DNA of 30,794 nt from Candidatus Altimarinota bacterium (GTDB lineage Bacteria > Patescibacteriota > Gracilibacteria > BD1-5 > UBA2023). The notes under the pieces were generated by a model, which made no database searches, was not told the DNA's origin, and saw only the letters and a program-made list of their open reading frames with translations. A program made the position numbers and the translations under genes. The stretch is taken from contig CANBWW010000003.1 in NCBI GenBank assembly GCA_947373235.1, positions 1 to 30,794 on the forward strand. Reading direction: 5' to 3'. This document shows positions 1 to 8,868 of the stretch, one piece after another. Numbering within the stretch: the first letter of the stretch is position 1; each line of letters begins with the position of its first letter.

Positions 1-693
1 TTGCCAGAGTTTCACATTTTCATTGTCTCCGTGAGAAAGTTTTTGGAATTCTTCTCGGGTGAGATTATCAAAGTCTGATTTTCCAGCTACCTTTTCTTCA
101 TCGATCCATTTGGTTGCTTTCTGGTAGAGTGAAAGAAGATAATCGACTCCGAGAGTTTCTGCTTTTTTTTGCAATAATGCAATATCCCCCTTTGTTTCAC
201 GTTTTCCAGCGGCGATCAGCTTCCCAAAAATCCCTCCCCAGTCGCCATAGTGTGAGTCTCATATGACACTATATCCGAGATGACGATAGACATTGCAGAT
301 GGTTTGCCCGATAGAAGGAGTACATATATGACCGATGTGCATGGGTTTTCCAGCATTCGCACCAATATAATCCACGACGATCGTTTTCTTTTCTATGATT
401 TTTCGCTCTGATATATTTTCGAAAATTCCTTTCCAAATGGTATCTGTCAGGAAAAAGTTCACATATCCTCCAGTTGCACTCGTCGACTGAAAAAACTCTT
501 TCATTTTCGCGAGTTCCTGGGTGATTTCCTCTGCGATGATATTCGGGGATTTTCCAGCTGATTTCGCGAGTGGAAATACATTGATACAGTATTCCCCGAG
601 TTCTGGTTTTGGAGCAGGGGAGAGAACTGGGAAAAAATCTATGTTATAGAGATTTTTTACGGTTTTTGAGATGCTTTCAGAAATGTACTGCAT
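1..693 (-). CDS. argS: Arginyl-tRNA synthetase, N-terminal part (cut by window edge)
   Basis: Class I aminoacyl-tRNA synthetase that charges tRNA-Arg; cytoplasmic. The first 231 codons are present and the gene continues beyond base 1. Residues 1-100 form the short N-terminal domain. The motif GANAGKPMHIGH at residues 111-122 contains the HIGH ATP-binding signature in its ArgS-specific context. Codon 145 is TGA (259-261). Reading it as Gly continues into DSHYGDWGGIFGKLI, which matches the conserved ArgS segment after the HIGH motif, so the TGA is sense and not a frameshift. The ATG at 693 gives the expected short ArgS N terminus. There is no clear Shine-Dalgarno sequence before it. The KMSKS loop and anticodon-binding domain lie outside the window. 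The upstream neighbour is the GNAT gene, about 60 bases away on the same strand. Confidence 0.95.
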
Positions 694-754
694 ATGGTAA
701 ATAAGTTTTGATAGTGGGGATTATAGTGAAAAATGATGGAAAATCGAGTAGAAA

Positions 755-1246
755 TTATACTTTCACTCTTTCTATAAAGTGTCTATTTCAGAAGATATGA
801 TCATCTTCCAGGAGTGGTTGTCATGATTCTATGATCTCGAGAATTGATTTCTTCATTTCGTGTGCTTGTATTTCTATCTGTGCAAGTCGTCAGCAAGTCT
901 GTATGACTTGTGGAACGTTCGTGACACACATAAGTGCGCGATCATGATAGGTAGTTAGGATGGATTCGATAAGTGTATATGACAGTCATTGACCGCGAAA
1001 CTCTTCTCTGACAAAAAGAGATCCCCATTCGTAGATATCATCGATTACTGGAACTATTTTTATAAATCCTGCGATTATACTTTCTTTTATATAGAGTGCT
1101 GTTCCACCATGTGTTTCTATGACCTCCATAAGTTCCTGCCCTGTGACGGGCATCATATGTGGTTTTTTTGCATTCTCCTCCATGATTCCTTGGGCGATGT
1201 TGTGGCAGTCCTGAAGCGTTGGTTTCTGAAAATATGTTTGTATCAT
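755..1246 (-). CDS. GNAT family N-acetyltransferase
   Basis: 163-residue protein of the GNAT superfamily, which moves an acetyl group from acetyl-CoA to an amine; the acceptor cannot be told. The acetyl-CoA-binding motif A is visible as LFVREEFRGQ-G-LSYTLIESIL, where the Gly after RGQ is a TGA codon (986-988). The preceding strands GTALYIKESIIAGFIKIVPV and IYEWGSLFVREEFRG fit GNAT strands 2 to 4. Three in-frame TGA codons (986, 890, 821) and a fourth at 788 read as Gly before the TAA at 755. I chose the ATG at 1246 because it lies 11 bases after the stop of the preceding gene. An ATG at 1288 is also open but would overlap that gene. It is probably co-transcribed with the zinc hydrolase upstream. 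It resembles amino-acid N-acetyltransferases in size, but the substrate call would be a guess. Confidence 0.82.
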
Positions 1247-1257
1247 AAGTAAATATA

Positions 1258-2094
1258 TTAAGATGTAATTTTTCCGAAATAGCACCATTCTCAGTTTTTT
1301 TCTACTGATGAATTCGGCATGATGATCATCCCATCGTAGGGTGCGGAGATGATTTTTCCTGAATTATAGATTCCAATAGGTTCTCATTTTTCGACAGGAT
1401 CAAAATTCTTCCATTCTTTCAGAAAAGATCCTTCTTCCTCTTTTCTGATGATCGTATCTACATGGATCCATATCTGTTCCTGCTTTTGTTTTGGTGTTTC
1501 TTTTTCTATGATCTGAAAAAATCATAATACTGAAATAATAGCTGTATATGCATTTTCTTGGCTTTTTGGATCTGTGTTTTCTCCACACTCGATCGTGATT
1601 CAGGGTTGTCCATTTTTCTTTGCAAAACCGATTGTATCAAGCTCAGGAGTTTCCTTATAGAGTTCTGTCCACCCAGTCATCACATACTTTATAGGTATAT
1701 TTTGTATGATGGTATTTATATGCTCTGTATTGTAGTCATTGAAGATAAAGGGATCTACTCATGATGAAAAAGAATGGAGATCAAGAATAAAGTCACTTTC
1801 TAGAATTTCTTTTTCGATATTTCTTGCAATATCATATATATCACCTGATCTATTGGATCAAAAGATACGGTTGAGATTTTCTGTTATTTGTCTTTTTTGC
1901 TGTTGGTATGCTACAAGATTTGCATAGGGAATGCAAGTGATCTTTCACTCGAGAAGCTGTATTTTTCATGATACGATACCTTCTCGTAGTTTTTCTATAG
2001 CGAGACTTCCGCATGGTTCGTCGCCGTGGATTGATCCGAGTATGAGTATATTTTTTCCAGGTTTTCCTGAATCAAAAGAGTACTTGAGTTGCAT
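1258..2094 (-). CDS. Aspartoacylase/succinylglutamate desuccinylase (AstE-AspA) family zinc hydrolase
   Basis: 278-residue zinc-dependent deacylase or carboxypeptidase. The family cleaves N-acyl amino acids or small peptides. The zinc ligands are visible: GSIHGDEPCG supplies His23 and Glu26, and ILDLHS supplies His106. The catalytic-type Glu is in GITIECGEN (Glu168), and the ENLNRIF segment is the substrate-binding Asn-Arg motif. The C-terminal 80 residues form the beta-rich domain usual for the family. About a dozen in-frame TGA codons are needed and several sit at turn glycines. Substrate is not predictable: there are no arginine-catabolism genes nearby, so an AST-pathway role is unlikely, and scavenging of acyl-amino acids or peptides is a reasonable inference for a reduced genome. 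The ATG at 2094 sits directly against a T-rich tract that also serves as the cysS terminator tail. Confidence 0.8.
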
Positions 2095-2142
2095 AAAAAA
2101 AAGAAATAAAAAAACAGCTTCTGATTTCTCAAGAGCTGTTTT
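2095..2142 (-). terminator. Rho-independent terminator after cysS
   Basis: Stem AAAACAGCT (2111-2119) pairs with AGCTGTTTT (2134-2142), with a 14-base loop. On the minus strand it is followed by an almost unbroken T-rich stretch running up to the ATG of the next gene at 2094. The long loop makes it moderate in strength. Because it ends exactly at the next start codon it could also work as an attenuator. Confidence 0.6.
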
Positions 2143-2269
2143 CGGATTTTGTAAAAATTATTTCACAACCGCCAAAAATAACCCTCGAGTGAGAGTATTT
2201 CGACGACGTGATGATATATTTTGTGTGAACATATTTTCAGTATAGAAAAAAATCAGGGAAATCAAATTT
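2095..2269. other. cysS-to-hydrolase spacer
   Basis: 175 bases without a gene. The hairpin at 2111-2142 is described separately. I see no RNA gene and no convincing promoter for the downstream hydrolase gene, although one must lie here if the terminator is efficient. Confidence 0.5.
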
Positions 2270-3772
2270 TTATATTTTCTCCAGTATCCATCCTTCCTTC
2301 TCGTCGATCATCTTCCATCCAAGAGAAGTGATCTCATCACGCATTCTATCTGCTTCATGCCAGTCTTTCAGTTTTTTTGCGAGTGCTCGAGCTTCTGCGA
2401 GTTTCTCTATTTCTTCTGGGATTTTTTCAGATTCGAGTAGTGAGAAATCAAGAATAGACATCACTTCGTTCCAGCTTTTTAGGAGATCGACGATGGATTT
2501 CGCTTCCTCGATGGAGAATATTTCCTCATCGATCGCGCTATTTATATAACTTTGATATTCGAACAGGATCGTCATCGCTCCGAGCGTATCGAAATTCTCT
2601 TCCAGTTTTTCGATAAATTCCTGCATAAAAGCTTGTTGATTTTCTCTGAATTCTCGAGAAATATCATGAAACTTGAGTTTTCCGTGACTATTTCGAGTTG
2701 CATCGATCGCAGGAAGTTTTGATATATATCGACCGAGACGTTTGATCAGCTCATCGAGACCACGGATCGTATTGACTCCTGCAGTGAGTCGATCGAAAGT
2801 AAAATTAAAATTTTCTCGGTAGTTATTCTGGAGTGCCATGAGTCGAAATGCTCTACATATAAGCACTTCTGGAATATTTTTTTGTTTTTCGATAATATCC
2901 GGAAGTGTATAAAAATTCCCAGCAGATTTCGACATTTTTTTATTATCCACGAGGAGATGTCCTCCGTGCATCCAGTATTTCGAAAATTGTTTTCCGGTCA
3001 GTGCTTCTGTCTGTGCCACTTCGTTTTGATGATGAGGAAAGAGGTTATCGATGCCACCCATATGGATATCGATCTGTTCACCAAAATATCGATAGTTACA
3101 AGCGCTACATTCGATATGCCATCCTGGTCGACCATCGAGAGATTTTTTCTCTCCATCGATCATGATTTCTATATTCCATTTATTTTCTCCATCGCTTGCT
3201 TTATCGTATGCCTTCCAGAGCGCAAAGTCAGCGACTTGATCTTTTTCATATTCATCATTATCTATGCGGACGCTCGTGATCATTCCTTTCATATCGAGAT
3301 GTGCGAGTTTCCCGTATTTTTTAAATTTGCTCACACTATAATAGATACTTCCATCATCTGCGAGATAGGCGTATCCTTTTTTTATCAGTCATTCGATCAT
3401 CTTTCCCATCTCCTCTATGAGTCCAGAGATTGGCGCGATCGTATCGGCTCGAATGATAGAAAGCTTATCGAGATCTGTTAGAAATGCTTCAGTATAAAAC
3501 TCAGTAAATTCTTTGAGACTTTTTCCTGATTTTTGTGAATCACGGATCGTCTTATCGTCTATATCAGTTACATTCATCACGGTTTTTACGCGATAACCGA
3601 GAAATCTGAGCGTACGGATCACAAAGTCTTCGAAAAGATATGCACGGAGATTTCCTATATGCGCATAGTTATACGGTGTTGGTCCGCAGTAATAGACTTT
3701 TACTGCTTCTTGTTTCAGTGGTTTAAATGTTTCCAGTTCTCGTGAAAGCGTGTTATATATCTGAAGAGCCAT
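2270..3772 (-). CDS. cysS: Cysteinyl-tRNA synthetase
   Basis: 500-residue class I synthetase that charges tRNA-Cys. N-terminal VYYCGPTPYNYAHIGN carries the zinc ligand Cys29 and the HIGH-type HIGN motif (38-41). GWHIECSACNYRYFG supplies Cys222, and FPHHQNEVAQ supplies the remaining His/Glu zinc ligands near 248-251. KKMSKSAGN is at about 278-286. The C-terminal helical domain ends in the usual anticodon-binding region. One TGA (3389-3391, codon 128) reads as Gly within MIE-G-LIKKGYAYLA. The start is the ATG at 3772, giving MALQIYNTLSRELETF, the normal family N terminus. An in-frame upstream ATG at 3883 would add a hydrophobic non-homologous stretch and is rejected. A terminator follows. Confidence 0.96.
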
Positions 3773-3876
3773 AAGAAAAATGATTGTTACTTGGCTCACT
3801 ATAGCCAAAAAAATAGAAAAATCGATAAAGAGAATAAAATAAGTTTGACACTTATATAATTTAATTTCAAATATTA

Positions 3877-3905
3877 TTGACACAATAAAATATATATGTT
3901 ATAGT
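3877..3905 (+). promoter_or_regulatory. Sigma-70-type promoter for the gene at 3939
   Basis: TTGACA at 3877-3882, a 17-base spacer, and TATAGT at 3900-3905: a near-consensus -35/-10 pair. Transcription would start about 7 bases downstream, giving a leader of roughly 27 bases before the ATG at 3939. Confidence 0.65.
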
Positions 3906-3938
3906 TATCTTGCTCTTTTTGATATAACATTTATAGAT

Positions 3939-4421
3939 ATGAATAATTCTATTCAACGACACCCTCGTGGAACTGGTCATGAATGGCTCTCTGCAATATT
4001 TACACTTCTCGTGCTTTCCGGAATTTACTTTTCTATGAATAGTTTTTCCTCTGCTGCTGTCAGTTATGGAAATGGATCAACTGCTTCTGGAAAACCCCTT
4101 TCTGTAAGTGATAACTACTGGAATGATACTCTTTCTTACTGATTTCGATCATCCTCTTGAGATACTTATATCCAAACAGGATCAACCGACTCAGTTGACC
4201 GAGTTCTCATCGCCAAACGAGAAGATGGAAAAGAAGTGTATGAGAAAGACGGAGTGCGAGTGTCTTTTTATCCAAATACTCCGATCGAAACAATCGAAAA
4301 AAGTATGGATCAAAGTACGGCTCGTGCATACTCTCGTCTTCCAAATGGAATCGCCGTAATAGAAGGAAATCTCGAATCTCCTTCTGCCAAAACGATTCTT
4401 GCCACGCTCCATTCCCGATAG
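3939..4421 (+). CDS. Small membrane-anchored or secreted protein of unknown function
   Basis: 160 residues, no family recognised. Residues 1-13 are polar and basic, followed by one hydrophobic helix at about 16-35 (WLSAIFTLLVLSGIYFS) that is either an uncleaved anchor or a signal peptide. The rest is predicted outside the membrane and is Ser/Thr/Asp-rich, with a low-complexity Gly/Ser stretch at about 42-75 and a more ordered C-terminal part (VRVSFYPNTPIETIEKS, then a segment ending LHSR). Two TGA codons (4140-4142 and one a few codons later in SSSGDTYIQ) read as Gly and join two otherwise separate open frames. It has its own strong promoter and terminator, so it is monocistronic, and it is divergent from cysS. 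Confidence 0.75.
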
Positions 4422-4441
4422 CGTCACCTCCATCAGTGTTT

Positions 4442-4476
4442 CTCCCAGAGTATTGGTATTCTCTGGGAGTTTTTTT
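4442..4476 (+). terminator. Rho-independent terminator after the small secreted protein
   Basis: Perfect 9-bp stem CTCCCAGAG (4442-4450) / CTCTGGGAG (4461-4469), a 10-base loop, then seven T residues (4470-4476). A textbook intrinsic terminator 20 bases after the stop codon. Confidence 0.92.
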
Positions 4477-4498
4477 GTGAAATATGTGTGAACTGATT

Positions 4499-4525
4499 TT
4501 GAAAATCTTCTCTTTTCACTATACT
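4499..4525 (+). promoter_or_regulatory. Probable tmRNA promoter
   Basis: TTGAAA at 4499-4504 and TATACT at 4520-4525 with a 15-base spacer (the overlapping TTTTGA at 4497 would give 17). It lies 25 bases upstream of the mature tmRNA 5' end, leaving a short leader of the sort RNase P removes. Spacing is not ideal. Confidence 0.45.
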
Positions 4526-4549
4526 TTTTTCGTGTTCTTTAATATTCTT

Positions 4550-4984
4550 GGGGATGATACAGGATTCGATAGGAAGACTCGTATTGCCTGTGTGCCGTAT
4601 CGGGGCTCCTCGCCTCGTTATCAAAGAGGAAAAATTAGATGCAAAAACATCACCTCTCGCTCGTCTTACTGCTTCTTTCAAGAAGTCTGTAACTCCAGCT
4701 TACTCTTTTGCTTAATCGCTTCAGAGTGTAGTCTTCCTTCGGGATGAGTGCCAGATGGCCTGCTACAAACTTCACTTTTTGGAAACTCATAAGAAAAGGT
4801 CGTAAAAAATAAGTCTCTTTTTCACTTTTGTCGGTGATTTCTCGAAAAAGAGTATCAAAATCATCGCGTATATACTTTTTTGTCAGTTTTCTCGACGTAT
4901 ATATGTATCCAAAATCGACTACATACGGTAGACGCACAGTTGATACCTTTCTACACGCGGGGGCAGTGCCCGCCATCTCCACCA
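4550..4984 (+). ncRNA. ssrA: tmRNA (transfer-messenger RNA)
   Basis: Rescues stalled ribosomes by acting as a tRNA and then as a short message. The 5' end GGGGATG (4550-4556) pairs with CATCTCC (4974-4980), one G-U included, to form the acceptor stem. The characteristic GGATTCGAT follows the 5' strand. ACCA (4981-4984) completes an encoded CCA end. A reading frame beginning GCA at 4641 gives AKTSPLAR... and ends ...PAYSFA before TAA at 4713-4715: 24 residues, long for a tag and ending YSFA rather than ALAA. About 260 bases of pseudoknot-type structure follow. The T arm is odd: the five-base stem GCGGG/CCCGC encloses GGCAGTG and not the usual TTCRANY. An open frame on the opposite strand here is only a shadow. 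Length 435 is somewhat above typical. Confidence 0.88.
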
Positions 4985-5003
4985 TAAAGAAATAAAAAAC
5001 AAT

Positions 5004-5037
5004 AAAAGTACTCACCAGAAATGGTGAGTACTTTTAT
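5004..5037. terminator. Terminator hairpin after tmRNA (copy 1 of a repeated stem-loop)
   Basis: Perfect 13-bp stem AAAAGTACTCACC (5004-5016) / GGTGAGTACTTTT (5023-5035) with loop AGAAAT. A-rich on the left and T-rich on the right, so it can act in both directions. It terminates the tmRNA. A near-identical stem-loop in reverse orientation is at 8807-8850. Confidence 0.85.
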
Positions 5038-5201
5038 TTGTTATATCATTTACAGGTCATGCATTTTTATGATGGATATAGCTGAGTTCCAATAGAATAT
5101 CGAAAAGAAGAAATGAAGAAAGTAATACGGTTTCTTCTAAAAAATTTAATTTTAAGATGTATTCTTATATACTCAATCAAAATACATCATTTCAACTTAT
5201 C

Positions 5202-6536
5202 ATGAACAAACGTTCACTGTTTATCTTTCGACAAGATTTACGTCTTCAGGACAATACAGGACTCCTTAAGGCTATCAGAAACTCAGAGGAAGTTCTCCTG
5301 ATTTTTATCCATGATACTCGCTCGATAGAAACTTTTGGAGAAGACGATCCACGTTTTGGATTCATCAGAGAATCGATTGATTCCATGAATGAGAGTCTCT
5401 GAAAACAGGGTTGAAAAATTTTTATTTATCGAGGATATCCTGAGGAAGTGGTTGAATCTATTCTCAAAAAATACGCAGTGGACGCGGTATATATAAATCG
5501 CTCCTATTCTCCTGAATGAATCCTTCGGGATGCTACCATAGAGGATATCTGTCAGAAATCTCAGGTTTCTTTTCATGCTTCAGAAGATTTTCTGATGGTT
5601 GCTCCGCATATATGTGAAGCAAGAAAAGTATTCACCCCTTTTTCTTTTCTCTGGAAACGATATATCTTCGCTCACCCTGAGGATACTTTGATACAGGAAT
5701 TCGAATGTACAAATACACGATTTTTTACACCGCCCGATGATGATAAAGAAGTAACAAGTATAGAAATTGCCTATCATCGATATTGGTCTCTACCATTTTG
5801 ATATGAGCGACTTGATCGTGATTTTTCATCCTATGAGAGCCTGAGAAACACGCCTGGAATCGATGGATCTACGAGACTCTCACCATATATCCGTTTCGGG
5901 ATTTTTTCTATTCGAGAAATATATGCGCGCTTTCAAAATAATCCAACACTGCTTTCAGAGATTATCTGGCGGGATTTCTGGTATCAGATTGCTTATAATT
6001 TTCCTTCCATATATGATCTCGAATTTCAGGAAAAACGTCGAGCAATCCTCTTGGAAAATGATCCTATCATAATGAAAAAAATCGAACAAGCAGAAACCGG
6101 ATATCCACTCATCGATGCAGCACTCAGACAACTCTATGAAACCAACTGGATGCATAATCGACTCAGAATGGTAGTTGCTTCTTTTATAACGAAAAACTGT
6201 TTGATCGATTGGCGATGGTGAGAAAGTCTCTTTAAAAAGTATCTGATTGACTATGATAAAGCGGTGAACTATGGAAACTGGCAATGGAGTGCAAGTGTCG
6301 GTGCTGACCCAAAACCACTTCGAATATTTAACCCCCTCATCCAGTCAGAAAAGTTTGATACAGACGCCCGATTTATAAAAAAGTATATTCCTGAACTCGC
6401 ACTGATCGATCCAAAGAGGATACACTCTCTTGATCTGAAGTGAATCTATCATGATCCAATAGTGGATCAACGAGAAAGTGCTCTTCGTGCAAAAATGCGT
6501 TACATATGAACAATACACCCAGACACTTATTCATAA
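5202..6536 (+). CDS. phr: Deoxyribodipyrimidine photolyase (class I, CPD type)
   Basis: 444-residue light-driven DNA repair enzyme that splits UV-induced pyrimidine dimers using FADH-. The N-terminal Rossmann-like antenna domain starts SLFIFRQDLRLQDNTGLLKA. The FAD domain shows GSTRLSPYIRFGIFS, IIWRDFWYQI, TGYPLIDAALRQL, WMHNRLRMVVASF, IDWRW-G-E (Gly encoded by TGA), and NYGNWQWSASVGADP, all close to class I CPD photolyases. Six to seven in-frame TGA codons are read as Gly. The ATG at 5202 (MNKRSLFIF) gives the normal start; an ATG at 5157 adds a non-homologous leader. It is followed, in the same direction, by three membrane-protein genes after 115 bases. Cryptochrome function cannot be ruled out, but the FAD domain looks repair-competent. 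Confidence 0.93.
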
Positions 6537-6651
6537 TAGATAAAGTATCAGGGATAATATATACTTGAAGGAATAGAATATTGGATATACTTATACAGAA
6601 GATAAACACACTTCTTCATTGTTATCAATACATAATAATCATATACACTCT

Positions 6652-7071
6652 ATGTATCTATTGTCAATAATCCTCCCACTTCTTGCCTGATATGCGACCA
6701 TTATTCTTGGTGATTTTATCTGGCTCGGATTTATCACCAAAAATTTTCTTATCAGAGAATTTGGTCAACTTATAGACTTAGAAACAAATGGATCTATAAA
6801 AATCCACCTTCTTGCATGACTGAGTGCTTGGGCGGTAATAGTACTCCTTCTCTATGTTTTTATTATCCGTTCTGGATATGCAAGTTCACATCTTTCTGCC
6901 CTTGGATACGGAGCAATTATGTGACTCTTATCTTATGCTATGTACGACCTCACGAATCTCACATTTATAAAATGATACTCCCTCGCATTTACATTTGTGG
7001 ATATTGCCTGGGGAACACTTCTCTGTGGGCTCGTCTCTCTCATGATGTATAGTACTTCTCGATATTTTTAA
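6652..7071 (+). CDS. DUF2177 family membrane protein
   Basis: 139 residues with about four transmembrane helices (roughly 3-23, 46-68, 78-96 and 108-132). The C-terminal signature YDLTNLTFIKGYSLAFTFVD followed by IAWGTLLCG is the DUF2177 hallmark (usual form TDLTNL...DxxWGT). The function of the family is unknown. Four to five TGA codons read as Gly in or between helices. Its TAA overlaps nothing, and the next gene starts 3 bases later, so the two are certainly translated from one message. In several proteobacteria I recall DUF2177 genes clustered with photolyase and DUF1295 genes, as here. Confidence 0.83.
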
Positions 7072-7074
7072 AAT

Positions 7075-7833
7075 ATGCTTACCATTATAGTGGTTCTATT
7101 TCTTCTGTATGTTCTTTTATTTTTCTTGTCAATAAAAATAAAAGATAATTCGATCGTAGATATATTCTGGGGTATAGGGTTTATGATTATAGCAACCCTC
7201 TCATACCGAGAATGAATACAAGAATTTCCTCAAAAACTCCTCACTCTCTTGGTGTGTCTTTGGGGGATAAGGATTACTTCTCATATTGGGATAAGAAAGT
7301 TTCGAAATAATCATGAAGATCCTCGGTATGCAAAATGGAGAAATGAGTGGAAAGGTGTTTGGTATTTTTATATACGATCCTTCTTTCAGGTATACCTCCT
7401 ACAAATGCTCCTTCTCTGTATCATAGCTATTCCGATCTTCTTCGTGAATCTTGCACTAAATAGTAAAGAATGAGGAATAATGAGCATTCTCGGTATATGA
7501 ATTTCTCTAGCTGGAATCATATTCGAGATGATCGCAGATATCCAATTGACGAAGTTTATAAAAACGAAAAAAAGTGGACAGATTTTTATGGAATGACTCT
7601 ATAAATACTCTCGCCATCCAAACTATTTCGGAGAAAGTATTTTCTGGCTTGGTATAGGAATCATGAGTATCCCTTATTCATATTTTGGAATTATCGGATG
7701 GATCGTGATCACCTATCTCCTCTTATATGTTTCGGGTGTACCACTTCAAGAAGCAAAATATGCAGGACAAAGTGAATGGGAATCTTATAAGAAAAAAACC
7801 AATGTCTTTATTCCATGATTTCCTAAAAAATAA
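7075..7833 (+). CDS. DUF1295 family membrane protein (steroid 5-alpha-reductase-like)
   Basis: 252 residues, about six transmembrane helices. The C-terminal motif SRHPNYFGESIFWLG, followed by GVPLQEAKYA and SEWESYKKKTNVFIPGFPKK, is the conserved signature of DUF1295 proteins, which belong to the steroid reductase/isoprenylcysteine methyltransferase fold. The family may reduce or modify lipid-like substrates, but the substrate is unknown. An upstream basic loop, FRNNHEDPRYAKWRNEWKG, is also typical. In-frame TGA codons include those in FMEGLYKYS and IPGFPKK. It starts 3 bases after DUF2177 and ends 12 bases before the next gene, so it forms a tight operon. Confidence 0.86.
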
Positions 7834-7845
7834 CCATTTCTCACT

Positions 7846-8610
7846 ATGAAATATCTCTTCCTGATAATCACGGTACTTACCATAATCTTTACTTGAGCAG
7901 TCAGTATACCCGGATCGCCGTACCTCATAAACAATATGACCCAGGCAGATATATCGAACATGTTTCCATCTGCCATCACTCCAGCACCAATAACTTTTTC
8001 TATATGGTCACTCATCTATCTTTCATGGATTATGGTTGGGATTTCTCTTATGTGATTCTCTCTTCCAGATCCCCTAAAAAATCTCCTCCCTCAAAATTGG
8101 CATTTTTCAAAATATAAAAAAACACCAAAAAATATAATCCTCCGTTTCTGTGCAGTAGTTATACTTACAGGTATCTGGCTCGTACCATGGGGATATCTGA
8201 TGATTGGTACATCTCTTGTCGTGATGATCATCATCCTCGGAATATTGAAATATATTTTTCAAAATTCGCGAGACCTTCATCCAATTGTTCGTTCGAGTAT
8301 CGAGTTGACTCTTGGTTGGATTAATATTGCTATGGTAGCAAATATAACTGTATGGCTTTTATCTATCGGATTTCAGTGAGGAAATATTCCAGAAATATAT
8401 TGGGTTATAGGAGTTCTCGGACTCGCTCTTGGACTTACTTTCTACTATCAGCACAAATACTGAACATACATCATCTCACTCGTATATCTGTGGACTCTTC
8501 TGTGAGTATGGATTGCACATCCTTCATATAATCAAAGGATGGTAGTCATTATTCTCAGTATTGCGACTTTCATCAGTATGATAATTTCATATTGCAAGAA
8601 GAATAAATAG
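7846..8610 (+). CDS. TspO/MBR-related membrane protein
   Basis: 254 residues with eight or more hydrophobic segments. The N-terminal segment SAITPAPITFSIWSLIYLSW resembles the conserved PxGxxFxxWxxLY region of tryptophan-rich sensory/TspO proteins. Tryptophans are spread through the helices (GIWLVPWGY, TLGWINI, LWTLLGVWIAH). TspO proteins bind porphyrins and act in light or oxidative-stress responses. This protein is about 90 residues longer than canonical TspO, so it belongs to the longer relatives whose function is not known. It is the last gene of the three-gene membrane operon behind the photolyase and ends in TAG. Confidence 0.62.
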
Positions 8611-8684
8611 TTCATACCATCAAAACCCATTCTAGATTCTTCTTAAAATAGGTTTATAAATCAATGATGGCGCAGTTGTAGAGT

Positions 8685-8706
8685 AAGTGAGAATAGCTCA
8701 TTTTTT
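8685..8706 (+). terminator. Weak terminator of the membrane-protein operon
   Basis: AAGTGAG (8685-8691) pairs with CTCATTT (8697-8703), one wobble, around the loop AATAG, and the T run continues to 8706. It lies 75 bases after the TspO-like stop codon. The 7-bp AT-rich stem is marginal. Confidence 0.4.
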
Positions 8707-8806
8707 CATGTTAATCATATTCTTTTTCTTTCTTCAATTTCATTGATTGAACTTACAACTTCTTCTTATAAAATTAAATTTTAAACTTAGTCCTCATCAT
8801 ATAAGA

Positions 8807-8850
8807 AATCATAAAAATACTCATCATTTCTGGTGAGTATTTTTATGATT
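8807..8850. terminator. Terminator hairpin, copy 2 of the repeated stem-loop
   Basis: A 17-bp perfect stem (8807-8823 with 8834-8850), extended inward by a T-G and a C-G pair around the loop ATTTCT. Read on the minus strand the core is TACTCACCAGAAATGATGAGTA, matching the tmRNA terminator at 5004-5035 except for paired changes in the stem. It ends transcription from the minus-strand remnant and may also stop plus-strand readthrough. Confidence 0.75.
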
Positions 8851-8868
8851 TTACTATGATTCAAACTT

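Noticed and set aside
3773..3883. In-frame N-terminal extension of cysS starting at 3883
   Set aside because: It adds 37 hydrophobic residues absent from the CysS family, and the region is AT-rich and overlaps the divergent promoter; the ATG at 3772 gives the family N terminus.
4650..5015. 121-residue open frame on the minus strand
   Set aside because: It lies wholly within the tmRNA and its terminator, and its sequence is the complement of conserved tmRNA structure; no protein family is suggested.
5106..5138. Inverted repeat AGAAGAAA / TTTCTTCT before the photolyase
   Set aside because: Two competing pairings, a purine-only arm and no following T run; this looks like low-complexity sequence.
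8659..8748. Possible tRNA (9-bp closing stem and a D-arm-like piece)
   Set aside because: The D stem does not close, there is no standard anticodon arm and no TTC-type T-loop, so a cloverleaf cannot be built.
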